Assembly: GCF_009830285.1 (NCBI RefSeq)
Contig: NZ_WUQX01000001.1
Coordinates: forward strand, 744,501 to 808,500
DNA from: Sporofaciens musculi
GTDB taxonomy: Bacteria > Bacillota > Clostridia > Lachnospirales > Lachnospiraceae
Length of the DNA: 64,000 nucleotides
Direction: 5' to 3'
A model generated the notes under the pieces. The model did not search any database and was not told the DNA's origin. It was given only the letters and a program-made list of their open reading frames with translations. Below, in pieces: positions 28,686-42,000 of this stretch (position 1 is the first letter of the stretch; the number at the start of each line of letters is the position of its first letter). A program made the position numbers and the translations under genes.

Positions 28686-29021
28686 ATGTTTACAACCGGG
28701 GATAAGTTATTAAACGTGATGAAAGAGAAAGAAATCAGCATTATGGAGCTTTCCAGAATGTCGGGAGTGCCGGAGAGGACAATCATGGATATTCTGGCGG
28801 GCATCAGGGAGCCGGAACTTGGCGTGGTATGCAGGATTGCGGACGGGCTTGGTATCTGCGTCCATGAGCTTCGTGCCGATGAGGAACAGTATGCCATATC
28901 CGTACAGAAGGATACCCTTGCAAAGCTGATTGTGGTCAGCGAGATAAACGGTGTGGAGCTGGAGGAACTGATACATACCATTCTGGAAAAGGGCATTGAG
29001 GAACATGGTTTCTACGAATAA
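28686..29021 (+). CDS. helix-turn-helix protein after topB
   Basis: A 111-residue protein. Residues 1-65 are an Xre-like domain (MFTTGDKLLNVMKEKEISIMELSRMSGVPERTIMDILAGIREPELGVVCRIADGLGICVHEL), followed by a short helical tail. ATG 28686 has GGGAGG upstream. In this sequence it is in frame with topB because the topB stop is lost by an A-run deletion; I treat it as a separate gene. It may regulate the following SNF2 operon. Confidence 0.75.
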   Translation: MFTTGDKLLNVMKEKEISIMELSRMSGVPERTIMDILAGIREPELGVVCRIADGLGICVHELRADEEQYAISVQKDTLAKLIVVSEINGVELEELIHTILEKGIEEHGFYE

Positions 29022-29095
29022 TGCCAGAGAGTAACAGGAAACAGGCAGCAAGATACGTTTTTGTATTTTGCTGCCATTTTTAATGGAGGATTGCC

Positions 29096-32000
29096 ATGAG
29101 GAAATATGATGTAATTTCCGCACTCTCTGAAGAAACATCAAAGAGAGTGACGAGAAATGAAGAAAGCTGGAAGAAATATCTGAACACAGCATCAAGGCTC
29201 TACAAATACCCGTTCAAAGACCAGCTCCTTATCTATGCCCAAAGACCGGACGCCACAGCCTGCGCTTCCATAGAGATATGGAATGAAAAAATGCACTGTT
29301 GGGTAAACAAGGGCGCAAAGGGGATTGCGCTTCTGGATGAAGAAGGGAGTCCCTACACCGGACTGCGGTACGTCTTTGATATATCGGACGTGCATAAGGC
29401 AAGGCGCATCGGGCGTTTCCCCAGCTTTGGGAGATGCGGGAGGAACATCAGGAAGCGGTTCTGAACCGTCTGGAAGGGATTTACGGGGATACTAACAAGG
29501 AAGCGGGATTTGTGGACAGGATCAGGGAGATTGCTTCCCGGATTGCGCAGGACTGTTATGGGGAGCTTGCTTCGGATATGGAATATCTGAAAGAGGGAAG
29601 TTTTCTGGAGGAACTGGACGAACTGAATATCGCTGTTCGTGTCCGGGAAACGCTGGCGGACAGCATCGCCTACACCGTCTTAAAGCGGTGCGGCATGGAA
29701 GATGCGGAGTTGGCAGAGGAAATCCAGTTCCCTTATATCCATGAGTTTAATACAATAGAAACCCTGTCACATATCGGTGACAGCATATCCGATTTATCCA
29801 AGCCTGTGCTTATGGAGATTGGCAAAGCAATCGGGGCGTATGACAGGGAAATTGCCGGAAAGGAAGCATCAAGAAATTTTGTCGAAAAAGGACTTGCAAA
29901 TACCTCTGACACACGCTATAATGCTTTAAAGCGTGAAAGCGAAGCGAAGGACGTACAACCTACCACACAGACCGGAAATGCCGGGGAAAGGGGAAATAAT
30001 GATGAATCTGACCTACGAGAAGAACGGGGATTACATGATACCGATGTTACAGGTGGACGAGCAGCCGGAGGGGACGCTCACGAAATACGGACTGATGAGG
30101 AAGAATTACTTACAGGAACACAAGAAGGGGATTTACACCGGGCTTCTGCTGAAAGGGAAGCTGAAAGAGCATCTTCTGACCATTCAGGAGCAGGCGGAGC
30201 AGAGGATGGAACTGCTGACCGGGCAGATGATGAAGCAGGAGGGAGTGACGGAAAAACTCAAGGCAGAGAACCAGATGCTCTGGATTCAGAAGATGAACAA
30301 CATCAGGCACTCGGCGGAGGAAATCGTGCTGAGGGAACTGGTATACAGCCTGTAAGTAAAGAAGCGACTGAAAAAACTGAAAATAAGGATTTACCAGAGC
30401 CGGACAGTGGAGAACCATTGCCCGGTCTTTCTTTGTCCGGAATAGAGAAAGGCATTTTGCAGTTTGATGAATTTATGGTGCATAAATGCCCGGATATTGC
30501 CGGGGTAATGCTTTTCGAGCCGGATAAGGATAAACAGACGGAGTATATCAAAAACAGTTACAGGCACAAGGAATTTACCGAGTTTTATGTAGGGGAGGAA
30601 AGAGCCGGGTACAGGGCGGACGAGAACGGTCTGACGGTCTGGAAGGGGAGCTATTTAAACCGGACAGCGGAAGCAACTGTATCATGGGAAGCTGTGAGGG
30701 ACAGCATCGCCTTTTACATGGAAAAGGGCGAATATCTGAAAGAAGGGCAGATTCCGCAATGGGAAGAACCGAAGGAAAAGGAAGTTTACCAACAGCTTAG
30801 TTTATTCTCCACGATAGAGGAACAGATCGGCACGATAGAAGCGGCGCAGGCAGGAGAGAAATATATCATGCCCGCCGCTTTTTCTCTGCCAAAGGAGCAG
30901 CTTGAAGCCATTTTACGCACAGGAGGCGGACGGGATAACAGCAGGAGCCGCATTTACGCCAAGTACCAGCAGGGCAAAACGCCGGAGGAAGTGGCGGAGT
31001 TTCTGAAAAATGAGTACCGTACTACCGGGAAAGGTTTTGATTTTGGCAGCAATCCCATTTCCGTCTGGTTCAATGAATCCGGCATGAGTATCGGCTACGG
31101 GATGTCCGCAAAGGAAAACCCGGTTGCGGTGATGGGCTGGCAGGAAATAGAGGGCGTTGTCCGTTCTATGGTGGAGAATGGCTCTTACATGGGCGCAAAT
31201 GAAGTGTTCCTTGTGGATGCGGTGGAACGCCAGAGGGTGTCAAATGACCTGTTCAATTTCTTCCGGGACGGTATCGGGGAAATCCCGGAGAACATACCGA
31301 TTAAGACTTACAACCACCCGGAGAGCATGACAAACCTCTGCGAGCTTTTATCCACGCAGGAGGGGCGTGATGTTGTCGCCGGGGAGCTTTCCCACGCAAA
31401 GGAGCAGATTGAAGCCGGGGAAAAGCAGATAAGATGGCGGTATGTAAAAAGCCGGAGCATCTGCTTTCAGAGATTGCGGATTTAAGCACAGAGAAAACAG
31501 AATACCCGGTACAGGACAGCGTGGAGGTGCTGCATGAGGATTTTATCACGCAGGATGAGATAGATGAGCGTCTGACAGGCGGCAGCAATGTTCATCATGG
31601 GCAGTTCCGTATCTATGAGTATTTCATGGAGGGGCATGACAAGAAAGAAAACATTGCCTTCCTTAAAAATGAATATGGGACGGGCGGCGGCTCTCCCGCC
31701 TTGATTGGTTCAGACCGGAGCGATGAATGGCACGATTCCAAAGGAATCAAATTGGGGAAAGGCAGGATAGGCGATCCATACGCAAAAGTGCTTTTAAAAT
31801 GGAACGTGGTGGAGAAGCGCATCAGGGAGCTTGTCAATGCGGATAAATACCTTACGCCGAAGGGGAAGGAAGCCTTCGCACAGTACAAAAAGAGCAGGCG
31901 GAGGAAGCCATGCGCCGGGAGCAGGAAAAGCTGGAGCATGGTATCCGGGTGGAGTGCAAAGATGCCATAGAAAAAGCGATTGCGGAGAAATTTGACGGTT

Positions 32001-35000
32001 ACACCCTTCCGGGGATGCCGCAGAGGGCGTTATCCGGCAGTACGGGAAGGAACGTGTAGAGATTGTCCTTGCCAATACAATCACGCACTTATCCTATGAC
32101 GGGCGGTTTTCCCCCGACAATAAGGAATGGGCAAAGAACCTTGTGCCTTCTGCTGACTGGCAGACAAGGGATTATATCGTCACGTCCCACCCGGCTGTTT
32201 TGGACGGTTTCACCAATCAGGCAAGACGGTTTATAGAGCGTGACAGAGAACCGGAAAAAATGGCTGTACCGGGGCAGGAAGCGGAAATTTCCGGGGACAA
32301 TGTTCAGAGTCCCGAACCGGAAAACAAATCCAGTGAAAGTGAAAAAGAACTGATTGAAAGGCTTGCGGAAATGTCCGCAGTGGTAAAAATCTGCGGTGCG
32401 CTGTCCATGAAAGATGTGGTCGGCTGGAACGAGGATACCGGGGCGGTTGCCATAGAGGACGCTGACAGGAGGTTAGAGGGAAAGGCAGTTTATGACACTC
32501 TGTTTCTGGAAGCCGCCGATTATGTATTGATGCAGTCATTAAGCGGCAATGCGGAAAAGGCGGTGGAGATGGATGCTCTGCTGAAGGAAGCACAGAAGTA
32601 TGCGGCACGTTATGAGAACGAGCAAGGACAGCAGAGGGAAGGACACGCTGCGGAAGTATCTGAAGCAGAGCCGGAAAAACAGACAGAAGAACCGGAACAG
32701 GAAGAAACAGTACGCTTTTACGGTTACGGAAACTTCGGATGCCTTTACAGAGCCTTATGCGGTATGGGACAGCGAAACACAGGATTATTATGTAACAGGC
32801 GATGGCACAGTGCCGACATTTGATACACCGGAGGAAGCGGATGTTTTCTGTCAAAATCTCAACGGAGATTTACAGGGGAAAGAAGCAGAAAGTATTGTTA
32901 CAGAGCCGGGAACTGTTTCAAAATCAAAAGATTCTGCTGAAAAAGATGATTTCTCCGACATTGACACACAGGCTGTCCGGGAAGGTCTGGAAAAAGCCGG
33001 GATTGTGGACGGGCAGGTAGTAGATGAAACTGCCTTAGAAAACGATCCGTTTATCCAACAGGTCATGGGTGATGTGGAAACGCTGACCGGGGGCAATCCG
33101 CCAGAGCCGGAAAAAGTACCGCAAAAGGAGCCGGAGATTGATAAAACAGGCGCAGTTAATTACCGTATCTCTTTCAATGAAGCGGAGAATACCGGGAAAG
33201 GATTTGCGCCGAAAGAGAAATTCCGGCAGAACGTGGAAGCCATACGAACCCTTGAAAAGATTGAAGGTGAACGCCGCACTGCCACGCCGGAGGAACAGGA
33301 AGTCTTAGCAAAATATGTAGGTTGGGGCGGTCTTGCCGATGCCTTTGATTCTTCCAAAGCGAACTGGGCGAATGAGTATCAGGAATTAAAGAGCCTGTTA
33401 TCCCCGGAGGAATACGCTTCCGCAAGGGAAAGCACATTAAATGCCCACTACACAAGCCCGGTCATCATTCAGGCAATCTATGACGCTGTGGGAAAATGGG
33501 ATTTACCAGAGGGAATGTGTTAGATCCCGCCGCAGGCATTGGGAATTTCTATGGCTGTCTGCCGGAGGAAATGGCAGGGAGCAGGCTCTACGGGGCGGAG
33601 CTTGACGGGATTACCGGGCGCATCGCAAAACAGCTTTACCCTCATGCGGACATTAAAATCACAGGATTTGAGAATACCAGTTATCCCAATGACTTTTTGA
33701 CGTGGCGGTGGGAAATGTGCCTTTCGGACAGTATAAAGTGTCTGACAGGCAGTATGACAAGCACAATTTTTTGATACATGATTATTTTTTCGCAAAGACT
33801 TTGGATAAAGTACGTCCGGGCGGCATCGTTGCCTTTGTCACTTCAAAGGGGACTATGGATAAGAAAAACCCGGAAGTGCGGAAATACCTTGCACAGCGGG
33901 CGGAGCTATTGGGGGCGGTCAGGCTCCCGAACACAGCGTTTAAGGAAAATGCGGGTACGGAGGTCACTTCGGATATTTTATTCTTAAAGAAGCGTGACCG
34001 GGTGTTAGACATTGAGCCGGACTGGGTGCATCTGACGGAAAAAGACGGTATCGTGATGAACCAGTATTTCGCAGACCACCCGGAAATGGTACTCGGAAAA
34101 ATGGAGATGGTTTCCGGGGCGCATGGCATGGAAAGCGCCTGCCTGCCGGACACGTCCCTTCCCCTGTCGGCGCAGCTTAAAAATGCGCTCTCTTATGTGG
34201 AGGGCAGCATCGAGCAGGCGGATTTCAATGAGATTGATGACGAGCTGGCAAGGGAGAACATACCCGCCGATCCGGAGGTAAAGAATTACAGCTATACCGT
34301 TGTGGATGATAAAGTGTACTACCGGGAAAATTCCATAATGAAGCCTGTGGACGTGTCGGAGAAGGCGGAGCAGCGCATGAAGGGCATGGTGGCAATCCGG
34401 GACTGTACGCAGGAGTTGATAAACTTCCAGTTGGACGAGTACCCGGAGGAAATGATTTTAAACAAGCAGGCGGAATTAAACCAGTTATACGATGGTTTCT
34501 CCAAGAAATTCGGTCTGCTGAATTCCCAGACCAACCGGAGGGCGTTCAATCAGGATTCCAGCTACTGCCTGTTATGCTCCCTTGAAAATCTGGACGATGA
34601 GGGGAATTTCATCGGCAAGGCGGATATGTTCTCCAAACGTACCATTAAAAAGCAGGAAGTTGTGACGAGCGTGGACACAGCAAGTGAAGCGCTGGCGGTA
34701 TCTTTAAGTGAGAAGGCGGGCGTGGACTTAGCCTATATGTCACAGCTTGCGGACAAGAGCGTGGAGGAAATCACGAAGGAGCTTGCGGGGGTAATCTTCC
34801 AGAACCCGGTCACAGAGGAATGGGAAACCGCAGACGAGTATTTAAGTGGGAACGTGCGGGAGAAGCTGTCAGTGGCAAGAACCTTTGCGGAAAACCACCC
34901 GGAATACGCCATTAACGTATCCTCACTGGAAAGCGTACAGCCGAAGGAGCTGGACGCATCGGAGATTGAGGTGCGTGTGGGCGCAACATGGATTTCACCA

Positions 35001-38000
35001 AAATATATTGAGGACTTCATGCGTGAAACCTTTGAAACGCCGGAGTATCTTTTTGACCGTAACACAATGGGCGTACTCTACTCTAATGTAACCGGGCAGT
35101 GGAACGTGAAGGGGAAAAACGCAGACCGGGGAAATGCCCTTGTCAACATGACTTACGGGACAGGGCGGGCAAACGCCTATAAGATTCTGGAGGATTCCTT
35201 AAACCTGCGTGACACCCGTATTTTTGACATTGTGACGGAGGACGGGAAGGAAAAAGAGTCCTCAACAAAAAAGAAACCACGCTGGCAAGCCAGAAGCAGG
35301 AAGCAATTAGGGAAGCCTTTAAAGATTGGGTATTTCGTGATCCGGAGCGCAGGCAGGATTTATGTGTAAAATATAATGAGCTTTTCAATTCCACCAGACC
35401 GAGGGAATATGACGGTTCGCATTTAAAATTCCCCGGCATGACGCCGGACATTGTACTCAGACCACACCAGCTTAACGCTGTGGCGCATCAGTTATACGGG
35501 GACAACACACTGCTCGCCCATTGCGTGGGTGCAGGAAAGACCTTTGAAATGATTGCGGCGGCAATGGAAAATAAGAGGTTGGGATTGTGCCAAAAGAGCT
35601 TATTTGTCGTGCCAAACCATTTGACGGAGCAGTGGGCGAGTGACTTCCTGCGTCTGTATCCGGGGGCGAATATCTTAGCGGCAACCAAGAAGGATTTTGA
35701 ACCCGCCAACCGGAAAAGTTCTGTTCCAGAATCGCAACAGGGGATTATGACGCTGTGATTATCGGTCACAGTCAGTTTGAAAAATCCCGCTTTCCACCGA
35801 AAGGCAGATGGCGATGATTGAAAGACAGATAGCAGAAATTGAAATGGCTATCGAATCCTTAAAAGCGGAGAATGGCGAGCGTTACTCCATTAAGCAGATG
35901 GAAAAGACGAAGAAATCTCTGTCCGCAAGGTTAAGCCGCTTGAATGATTCCAGTCGGAAGGACAATGTTGTGACCTTTGAACAGTTGGGCGTGGATCGGC
36001 TGTTTGTGGACGAGAGCCATAATTATAAGAACCTCTTTTTATACACAAAAATGCGGAATGTGGCGGGCATCGCACAGACGGAAGCGCAGAAATCCTCGGA
36101 TATGTTTGCCAAGTGCCAGTATATGGACGAGCTAACCGGAGGGAAGGGAATCACATTCGCAACGGGTACTCCGATCAGCAACAGTATGACGGAACTTTAC
36201 ACCAATATGCGGTATCTCCAGTACAATACCTTACAGCGTTTGGGATTGGGACATTTCGATAGTTGGGCGGCATCGTTTGGGGAAACTCAGACAGCGATTG
36301 AGCTTGCGCCGGAGGGGACTGGATACCGGGCAAAAACAAGGTTCGCAAAGTTTTTAATTTACCGGAACTGATTGCATTATTCAAAGAAAGTGCAGACATA
36401 CAGACACCGGATATGTTAAAGCTGCCTGTGCCGGAAGCAGATTATGAAAATATCGTGTTAAAGCCGAGCGAGTACCAGCAGGACATGGTTCAGTCACTTG
36501 CGGACAGGGCAGAAGCGGTCAGGGACAGGAAAGTGCAGCCGAACATCGACAATATGCTGAAAATCACCAATGACGGGAGAAAGTTAGCGTTAGACCAGCG
36601 GCTCATCAATGATATGCTTCCCGATGAAGAAAACTCCAAAGCCACAACCTGTGTGGAGAAGGCGTTTGAGATTTGGGAGCAGACCAAAGAGCAGAAATCG
36701 GCGCAGCTTATCTTCTGCGATTTATCCACACCGAAAGGAGATGGGACATTCAACGTATATGAGGACATCAGGGATAAGCTCATGGCGAAGGGGGTGCCGG
36801 AACATGAAATAGCATTTATCCATAACGCCAATACGGAAACAAGGAAAGCGGAGCTGTTCGCAAAAGTAAGAAGCGGGCAGGTTCGTTTTTGTTAGGCTCA
36901 ACCGCAAAAATGGGAGCCGGGACAAACGTACAGGACAGACTGATTGCGTTACACCACCTCGATGTGCCCTGGCGTCCGTCCGACATTGAACAGCAGGAAG
37001 GTCGGATTTTAAGACAGGGCAACATGAATGACAAGGTAAAAATATTCCGGTATGTGACGGAGGGGACATTCGACAGCTACTCATGGCAGCTCATCGAAAA
37101 CAAGCAGAAATTCATCGGTCAGATTATGACGAGCAAATCCCCGGTCAGAAGCTGTGAGGACATAGACGAAGCGGCTCTCACCTATGCGGAAGTAAAGGCT
37201 CTGGCAACGGGCAATCCCTACATAAAAGAAAAGATGGATTTGGATATTCAGGTGTCCAAGCTAAAGCTGTTAAAGGCAAACCACACCAGCCAGAAATACC
37301 GCTTAGAGGACAATATCGTGAAGCATTACCCGGTGCAGATCGCTTCCATGAAAGAACGCCTTGCGGGGTATCGTGCCGACATTCAGACCTACGCACAGAA
37401 TAAATTTCCGGACAAGGATACTTTCTCCATTAAAATCGGAAACCGGGTATATACGGACAAGAAGGAAGCCGGGGCGGCACTGATTGATATGTGCCGGAGC
37501 GCAAAACAGCCGAATATAGCGGTCACAATCGGGGAGTATCAGGGATTTAAGATGAGCGTTTCCTTCGATTCGTTCTTTTCCAAGTTTACGGTGAATTTAA
37601 AGGGCAGCATCACCCATGAGGTGGAAATCGGCACTGATCCGTTGGGGAATTTGCAGAGGTTAAGCAACGCCTTAGAGGGCATGACCGGGAAAATGGAAAC
37701 GGTGGCGCAGAAGCTGGAGAACGTGGAGCATCAGCTTGAAACCGCAAAGGTGGAGGTCACAAAGCCATTCGCACAGGAAGCGGAACTTGCGGAGAAGCTG
37801 GAACGCCTGACAGAGCTAAATGCCCTGTTAAATATGGACGAAAAGGGCGGCGATGGGATTGATATGGACGATGAGCCGGAGAATGACGGGGAACAGGAGG
37901 AACTTGATACAGAGGAAATGGGGCGTGATGCGGAAGCGGTGGCGGATGCGCCTTTCAGACCGCAGGTGAACCGGGCAGTATCGGAGAAGGTGGCGGAGCA

Positions 38001-38148
38001 TGGGAAGGAGAGGATGTTAGCCGACAGTCCGAGATGCCGCATTTCTGTAAAAGAGAAACTTGCCGAGATGCGTGAGAGGGCATACGGGCAGAAACCGCCG
38101 GAAAAGCCGGATATTTCAAAAGGTAAAGGGAAAGAGGAAAGTTTATAA
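29096..38148 (+). pseudogene. giant SNF2 helicase / N6-adenine methylase (LtrC-like), frameshifted
   Basis: About 3,000 residues when frames are joined. Order: an ArdC-like N-terminal domain (YPFKDQLLIYAQRPDATA), a disordered linker (shared with tnpV, 29999-30355), further accessory domains, an N6-methylase with motif I VLDPAAGIGNF and motif IV GNVPFGQY (about 33520-33720), SNF2 helicase with [27 protein letters not shown], and helicase C QQEGRILRQGN (about 37000), then coiled coil. Twelve one-base indels are visible (near 29417, 31430, 31889, 32012, 32718, 33494, 33693, 35252, 35715, 35783, 36354, 36888), nearly all deletions in A, T or G runs. The family protects or handles incoming DNA; the exact role is unclear. 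Confidence 0.88.
29999..30355 (+). CDS. tnpV: TnpV-like protein overlapping the SNF2 gene in another frame
   Basis: A 118-residue frame (MMNLTYEKNGDYMIPMLQVDEQPEGTLTKYGLMRKNYLQEHKKGIYTGLLLKGKLKEHL, ... VTEKLKAENQMLWIQKMNNIRHSAEEIVLRELVYSL). It matches TnpV and is clearly related to the IME copy at 5365-5745. It lies in the +1 frame relative to the open SNF2 frame, which reads the same DNA as a G/A/R/E/D-rich linker. A purine-rich AAAGGGG site precedes the double ATG. Both frames are free of stops for the whole length. Confidence 0.8.
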   Translation: MMNLTYEKNGDYMIPMLQVDEQPEGTLTKYGLMRKNYLQEHKKGIYTGLLLKGKLKEHLLTIQEQAEQRMELLTGQMMKQEGVTEKLKAENQMLWIQKMNNIRHSAEEIVLRELVYSL

Positions 38149-38158
38149 GGAGGGCAAA

Positions 38159-38995
38159 ATGGAAACAGCAGGACATAACACAAAACAGGTCATGGAGGAA
38201 AATGACGCATTAAAGCAGCTTATAGAGCTGCTGAACCAGCAGAACATGAAAGAGCAGTCACAGGATTTTATGGGTGTTTTCTGGTATGTGGCGGGTATGC
38301 AGGTACAGCTTGCCGCAATGGTGGATGAATTACAGGGCGTCCGGGAGCAGCTTTCGCAGATGCAGGAGAAACAGCCGAAGTCCGTTACGGAGAACCTTAT
38401 GGAGAAAATATCCCGCCTTCAGGAGAAAGTCACAAGCCTGTCGGAACGCCTGACAGCGGTAAGAAACCGCCTTGTGGAAACAGCAACGCAGGCAATCAAC
38501 GCTTTTAAGGAAAAAGGCAAGGCGGAGATGTGCAAGGTTCTCCAGAAAGGAATCTCCGGTATGAAGTCCATGCTTTCCGGCTACCGGGAACGTCTGGTTG
38601 ACGTGATGACGGACTGTGAAAAGACAGCCAACCAGATTGACAGCATCGGGGACGAGTTAAAGCAGATCGGGAACAGCGTTTCCAACGTGGGCAGGCTGTT
38701 AGCCGGGAAAGGCACGAAAGAGGTATCGGACGAAAAGCCGGGTGTCGGTCTGACAAGGGCAGTCAACACGCCTGTAAAAAAGGCGGTGGAAAACCTGCGG
38801 AAGAAGATTGACGGGGCGGATCAGGCGTTTGAAAAGCTGGATCGGCTCTCTGCCCGTCTGGATGCCGGGAAGGAAGCGGAGAAAGGAGGGCGGGTGTCCG
38901 TAAAGGATAAGCTGTCGCAGATGAAGGAAAAGGCGGGACAGCAGAAAAAAGCGCCGGAGCCGGATAAGGCAAAAAACAAAGAGGAATGTTTATAA
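38159..38995 (+). CDS. DUF6674 family coiled-coil protein
   Basis: A 278-residue helical protein (METAGHNTKQVMEENDALKQLIELLNQQNMKEQSQDFMGVFWYVAGMQVQLAAMVDELQGVREQLSQMQ...). It ends with the motif SVKDKLSQMKEKAGQQKK, also found at the ends of the SNF2 and ArdC-like genes (SVKEKLAEMRE, SIKEKLAEKK). This shared tail suggests a common docking partner or export signal. ATG 38159 has AAGGAGGG upstream, 10 nt after the SNF2 stop. Its role is unknown. Confidence 0.75.
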   Translation: METAGHNTKQVMEENDALKQLIELLNQQNMKEQSQDFMGVFWYVAGMQVQLAAMVDELQGVREQLSQMQEKQPKSVTENLMEKISRLQEKVTSLSERLTAVRNRLVETATQAINAFKEKGKAEMCKVLQKGISGMKSMLSGYRERLVDVMTDCEKTANQIDSIGDELKQIGNSVSNVGRLLAGKGTKEVSDEKPGVGLTRAVNTPVKKAVENLRKKIDGADQAFEKLDRLSARLDAGKEAEKGGRVSVKDKLSQMKEKAGQQKKAPEPDKAKNKEECL

Positions 38996-39086
38996 AACTA
39001 TCAGCAAATAAAAATATCCAAAGCGGGGGCAGACAGGGAAACTTATCTGCCCTCTGTTTTTATGGAGGAAAAGGAGAGATAACCAT

Positions 39087-42000
39087 ATGGCAGATGCAAG
39101 AACTGAAAAACAGAAAGTAAAAGAGATAACGGACAGGCTGGAGGAAGGCTTGAAGGAGCTGTTTGAAGGGGAGAAATATAAAAGCTACCTGAACACCATG
39201 TCAAAATTCCACAATTACAGCGCAAACAATATCCAGCTTATAGAGATGCAATGCCCGGATGCGACATACGTTGCCGGATACAAGGCATGGCAGAGGAATT
39301 TTGAACGCCATGTAAACAAGGGCGAGAGGGGTATCCGTATCCTTGCGCCTGCGCCTTATAAAATCAAAGAGGAACAGGAGAAGATTGATCCAGTAACGAA
39401 TGAGCCTGTGCTTGACCGGGATGGGATGCCCGTCATGGAGGAAGTAGAGATAAAGATACCCGCCTTTCGTGTCGTGACAGTGTTCGATTATTCCCAGACG
39501 GACGGGAAAGAGCTTCCCGGACTTGGCGTGAGTGAACTGCATGGGGATGTGGAGCGTTATCAGGATTTTATGGAAGCATTGGAGAGGGTTTCCCCTGTCC
39601 CAATCCGATATGAGGAAATGGAGGGTGACAGGAAAGGATATTTTATTGATTTAAGCCGCCCTATCGCCATTAAAGAGGGCATGAGCGAAGCCCAGACCGC
39701 AAAAACCGGAGTCCATGAAGTGGCGCACGCAAAACTCCATGCAAGGGAGATAGAACATGAAACAGGGTTTGACAAAGACCGGGAAACGAAAGAGGTGGAA
39801 GCCGAGAGCGTTGCCTACACCGTATGCCAGCATTTCGGAATTGACACGTCCGATTATTCTTTCGGGTATATCGCCGGGTGGAGCAGCGGAAAAGAGATGC
39901 CGGAGTTGAAATCTTCCCTTGACACTATACGCCGGACTTCCTCGGAACTGATAAAGGGGATTGAAGCGCAGCTTCTGGAGATTGAAAAGGAACGTGCTGC
40001 AGAACAGTCACAGGAGGACATTATCCTGCTTGTGTCAAATACAGACCGTTCCGAATATGACCTTTTGAATGTTAAAGGCATGGAGAGGACGGAAATATTT
40101 AATCTGCTGTCTGCCATGAAAGACGATGACAGGCAGAGCGTGGAAGCCTACCTTGAAAGAGCCGGGGCATGGGTAACGCTGCTTGCCAATGAACGGAGTG
40201 AGGAAGTAGGGGAATACCATTTAGACTATGCCTATGATACGGATACCCATGAGATAACCGATTACAAGGCATTGCAGGAAGAACGGGAGAAAGCCAACAT
40301 TCCGATTGAATATGGCGATGTGGTTGTGAGATTCTCCACGCCGGACAGCGGGGAATATGAAACCATTAAAATCACAAATATGCAGTCGGAAGTGCAGAAT
40401 ACCCTGTATGACATACTGATGCGTGAAGTGGACGGGCAGGAGGGAACTGCTCTGGATTATCTGCGTGAAAAGGGTTTTGAGTTTGTGCCGATTATGAGAA
40501 GCGGCGGTTTGAATGACGGTTATCCGCAGTTCTTTGATTATGACATGGATATGACGGAAAAGGAGCTTTATATCGCTTCGGAGCTTCCGGCAACGGTACA
40601 GGCGGAGCAGCTCATTAACCGCATGGAATTTCACAGGTCGGTATATGACAGCGATGAGCGCAATCTGATTATGAACCATGCGTATAAGCTGGATGATATG
40701 TATAAGACCACTTCCCTTGCACACTCCATTGCGGAGCAGAAAGACGATTCAGCCTTGCTTTGGGAAACGATCAGGGTGGCGCAGGAAGAAATTGACGCTC
40801 TCCCGGACGGGATGGTGGGGCTGTCGGAGATGCACGAATACGGGTATTCGTGGGATGAAATGCTCCCTCTCACAAAGGATATGGCATCGGAGCTGTTCGG
40901 GGAAGATGTTTCAGTGTACCAGCTCCACGCAGACGGTTCAGAAACGCTTGTAGAGGACAGGGCGGCATTGCAGGAGCATGAAGGGCTGTTCGGCGTGGAA
41001 AAAGGCGATTGGAACGCTTATAAGGAATACCAGTCCATGAAGCAGGAATTAGAGGACAGCGAGCCTAATAAGGAAGCACAGCTTTTGTATGGCAATGAGA
41101 GCAAGTTTGGCATCTATCAGCTTAAAGATTCAGCGGAAACAAGGGATATTCGCTTTATGGATATGGATTACCTCGAAAAAGAAGGTATCCCGGTTTCCAG
41201 AGAGAATTACACCCTTGTCTGTCGGGGAACTGAAGGAGGGCATGAGCCTTGAAAATATTTATACCAAGTTCAACATAGACCACCCGGCAGACTTTACCGG
41301 GCATCCCTTTCTGTAAGCGATGTGGTGGTGCTGCATCAGGACGGGGAGAACACAAGCCATTATGTGGATTCCGTTGGTTACAGGGAGATACCGGAGTTTA
41401 CAAAGGAGCTTTCCATATCAGCGGAGATAAGCAAAGAGGAAGCCCCGGTTATGGATAAGGCGGCAGAAATGCCGGAGAATACCGTAGGAAGCGGCATACA
41501 GGGAGAACCGGGTACGGATAGATTTACTTACTATGTCATTGAAGATTTATCCGCAAGAGTAGGCAGTAATCCGGAAAAAGGTGAAGTAGAGCGTTTTGAC
41601 AATCTTTCGGAAGCAATCGCAAAGTTTAAGGAGTGCCGGGAGAGGGAAGATGCGGATCAGACAGGCATGACAAAGGCAGTATTTGGCTTTGGCATCAATG
41701 GAAAAGAATTTGACGTACTCCATGTGAAAAACAACCAGAACTGTGTACCGATTGAATTTACACAGAACGGAGTGGAAAACAGTCAGTTCAAGAGTGAATT
41801 GCAGGCTTTGTATCAAGAGGTCGGTTTTGACCGGGCGGAGGTTTACAGGGAGAGAACGCCGGAGGAAACAAAGGATATGGTAAAGGAATTGCTTGAGGTT
41901 CAGCTAAAAACCAGCGGCATCAATGATGTTTCCCTTTATATGGACAGGTTTGACACTCTTTATGAACAGGGGAAAATGGAACACTTGATTCCAGAAGGGG

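Noticed and set aside
28362..29021. Topoisomerase III fused to a helix-turn-helix domain
   Set aside because: One missing A near 28667 removes the natural TAA. The second part has its own GGGAGG and ATG.
18211..36890. Programmed ribosomal frameshifting in transfer genes
   Set aside because: The shifts occur at many unrelated runs, in both directions, without a common slippery site or downstream structure, and are too numerous.
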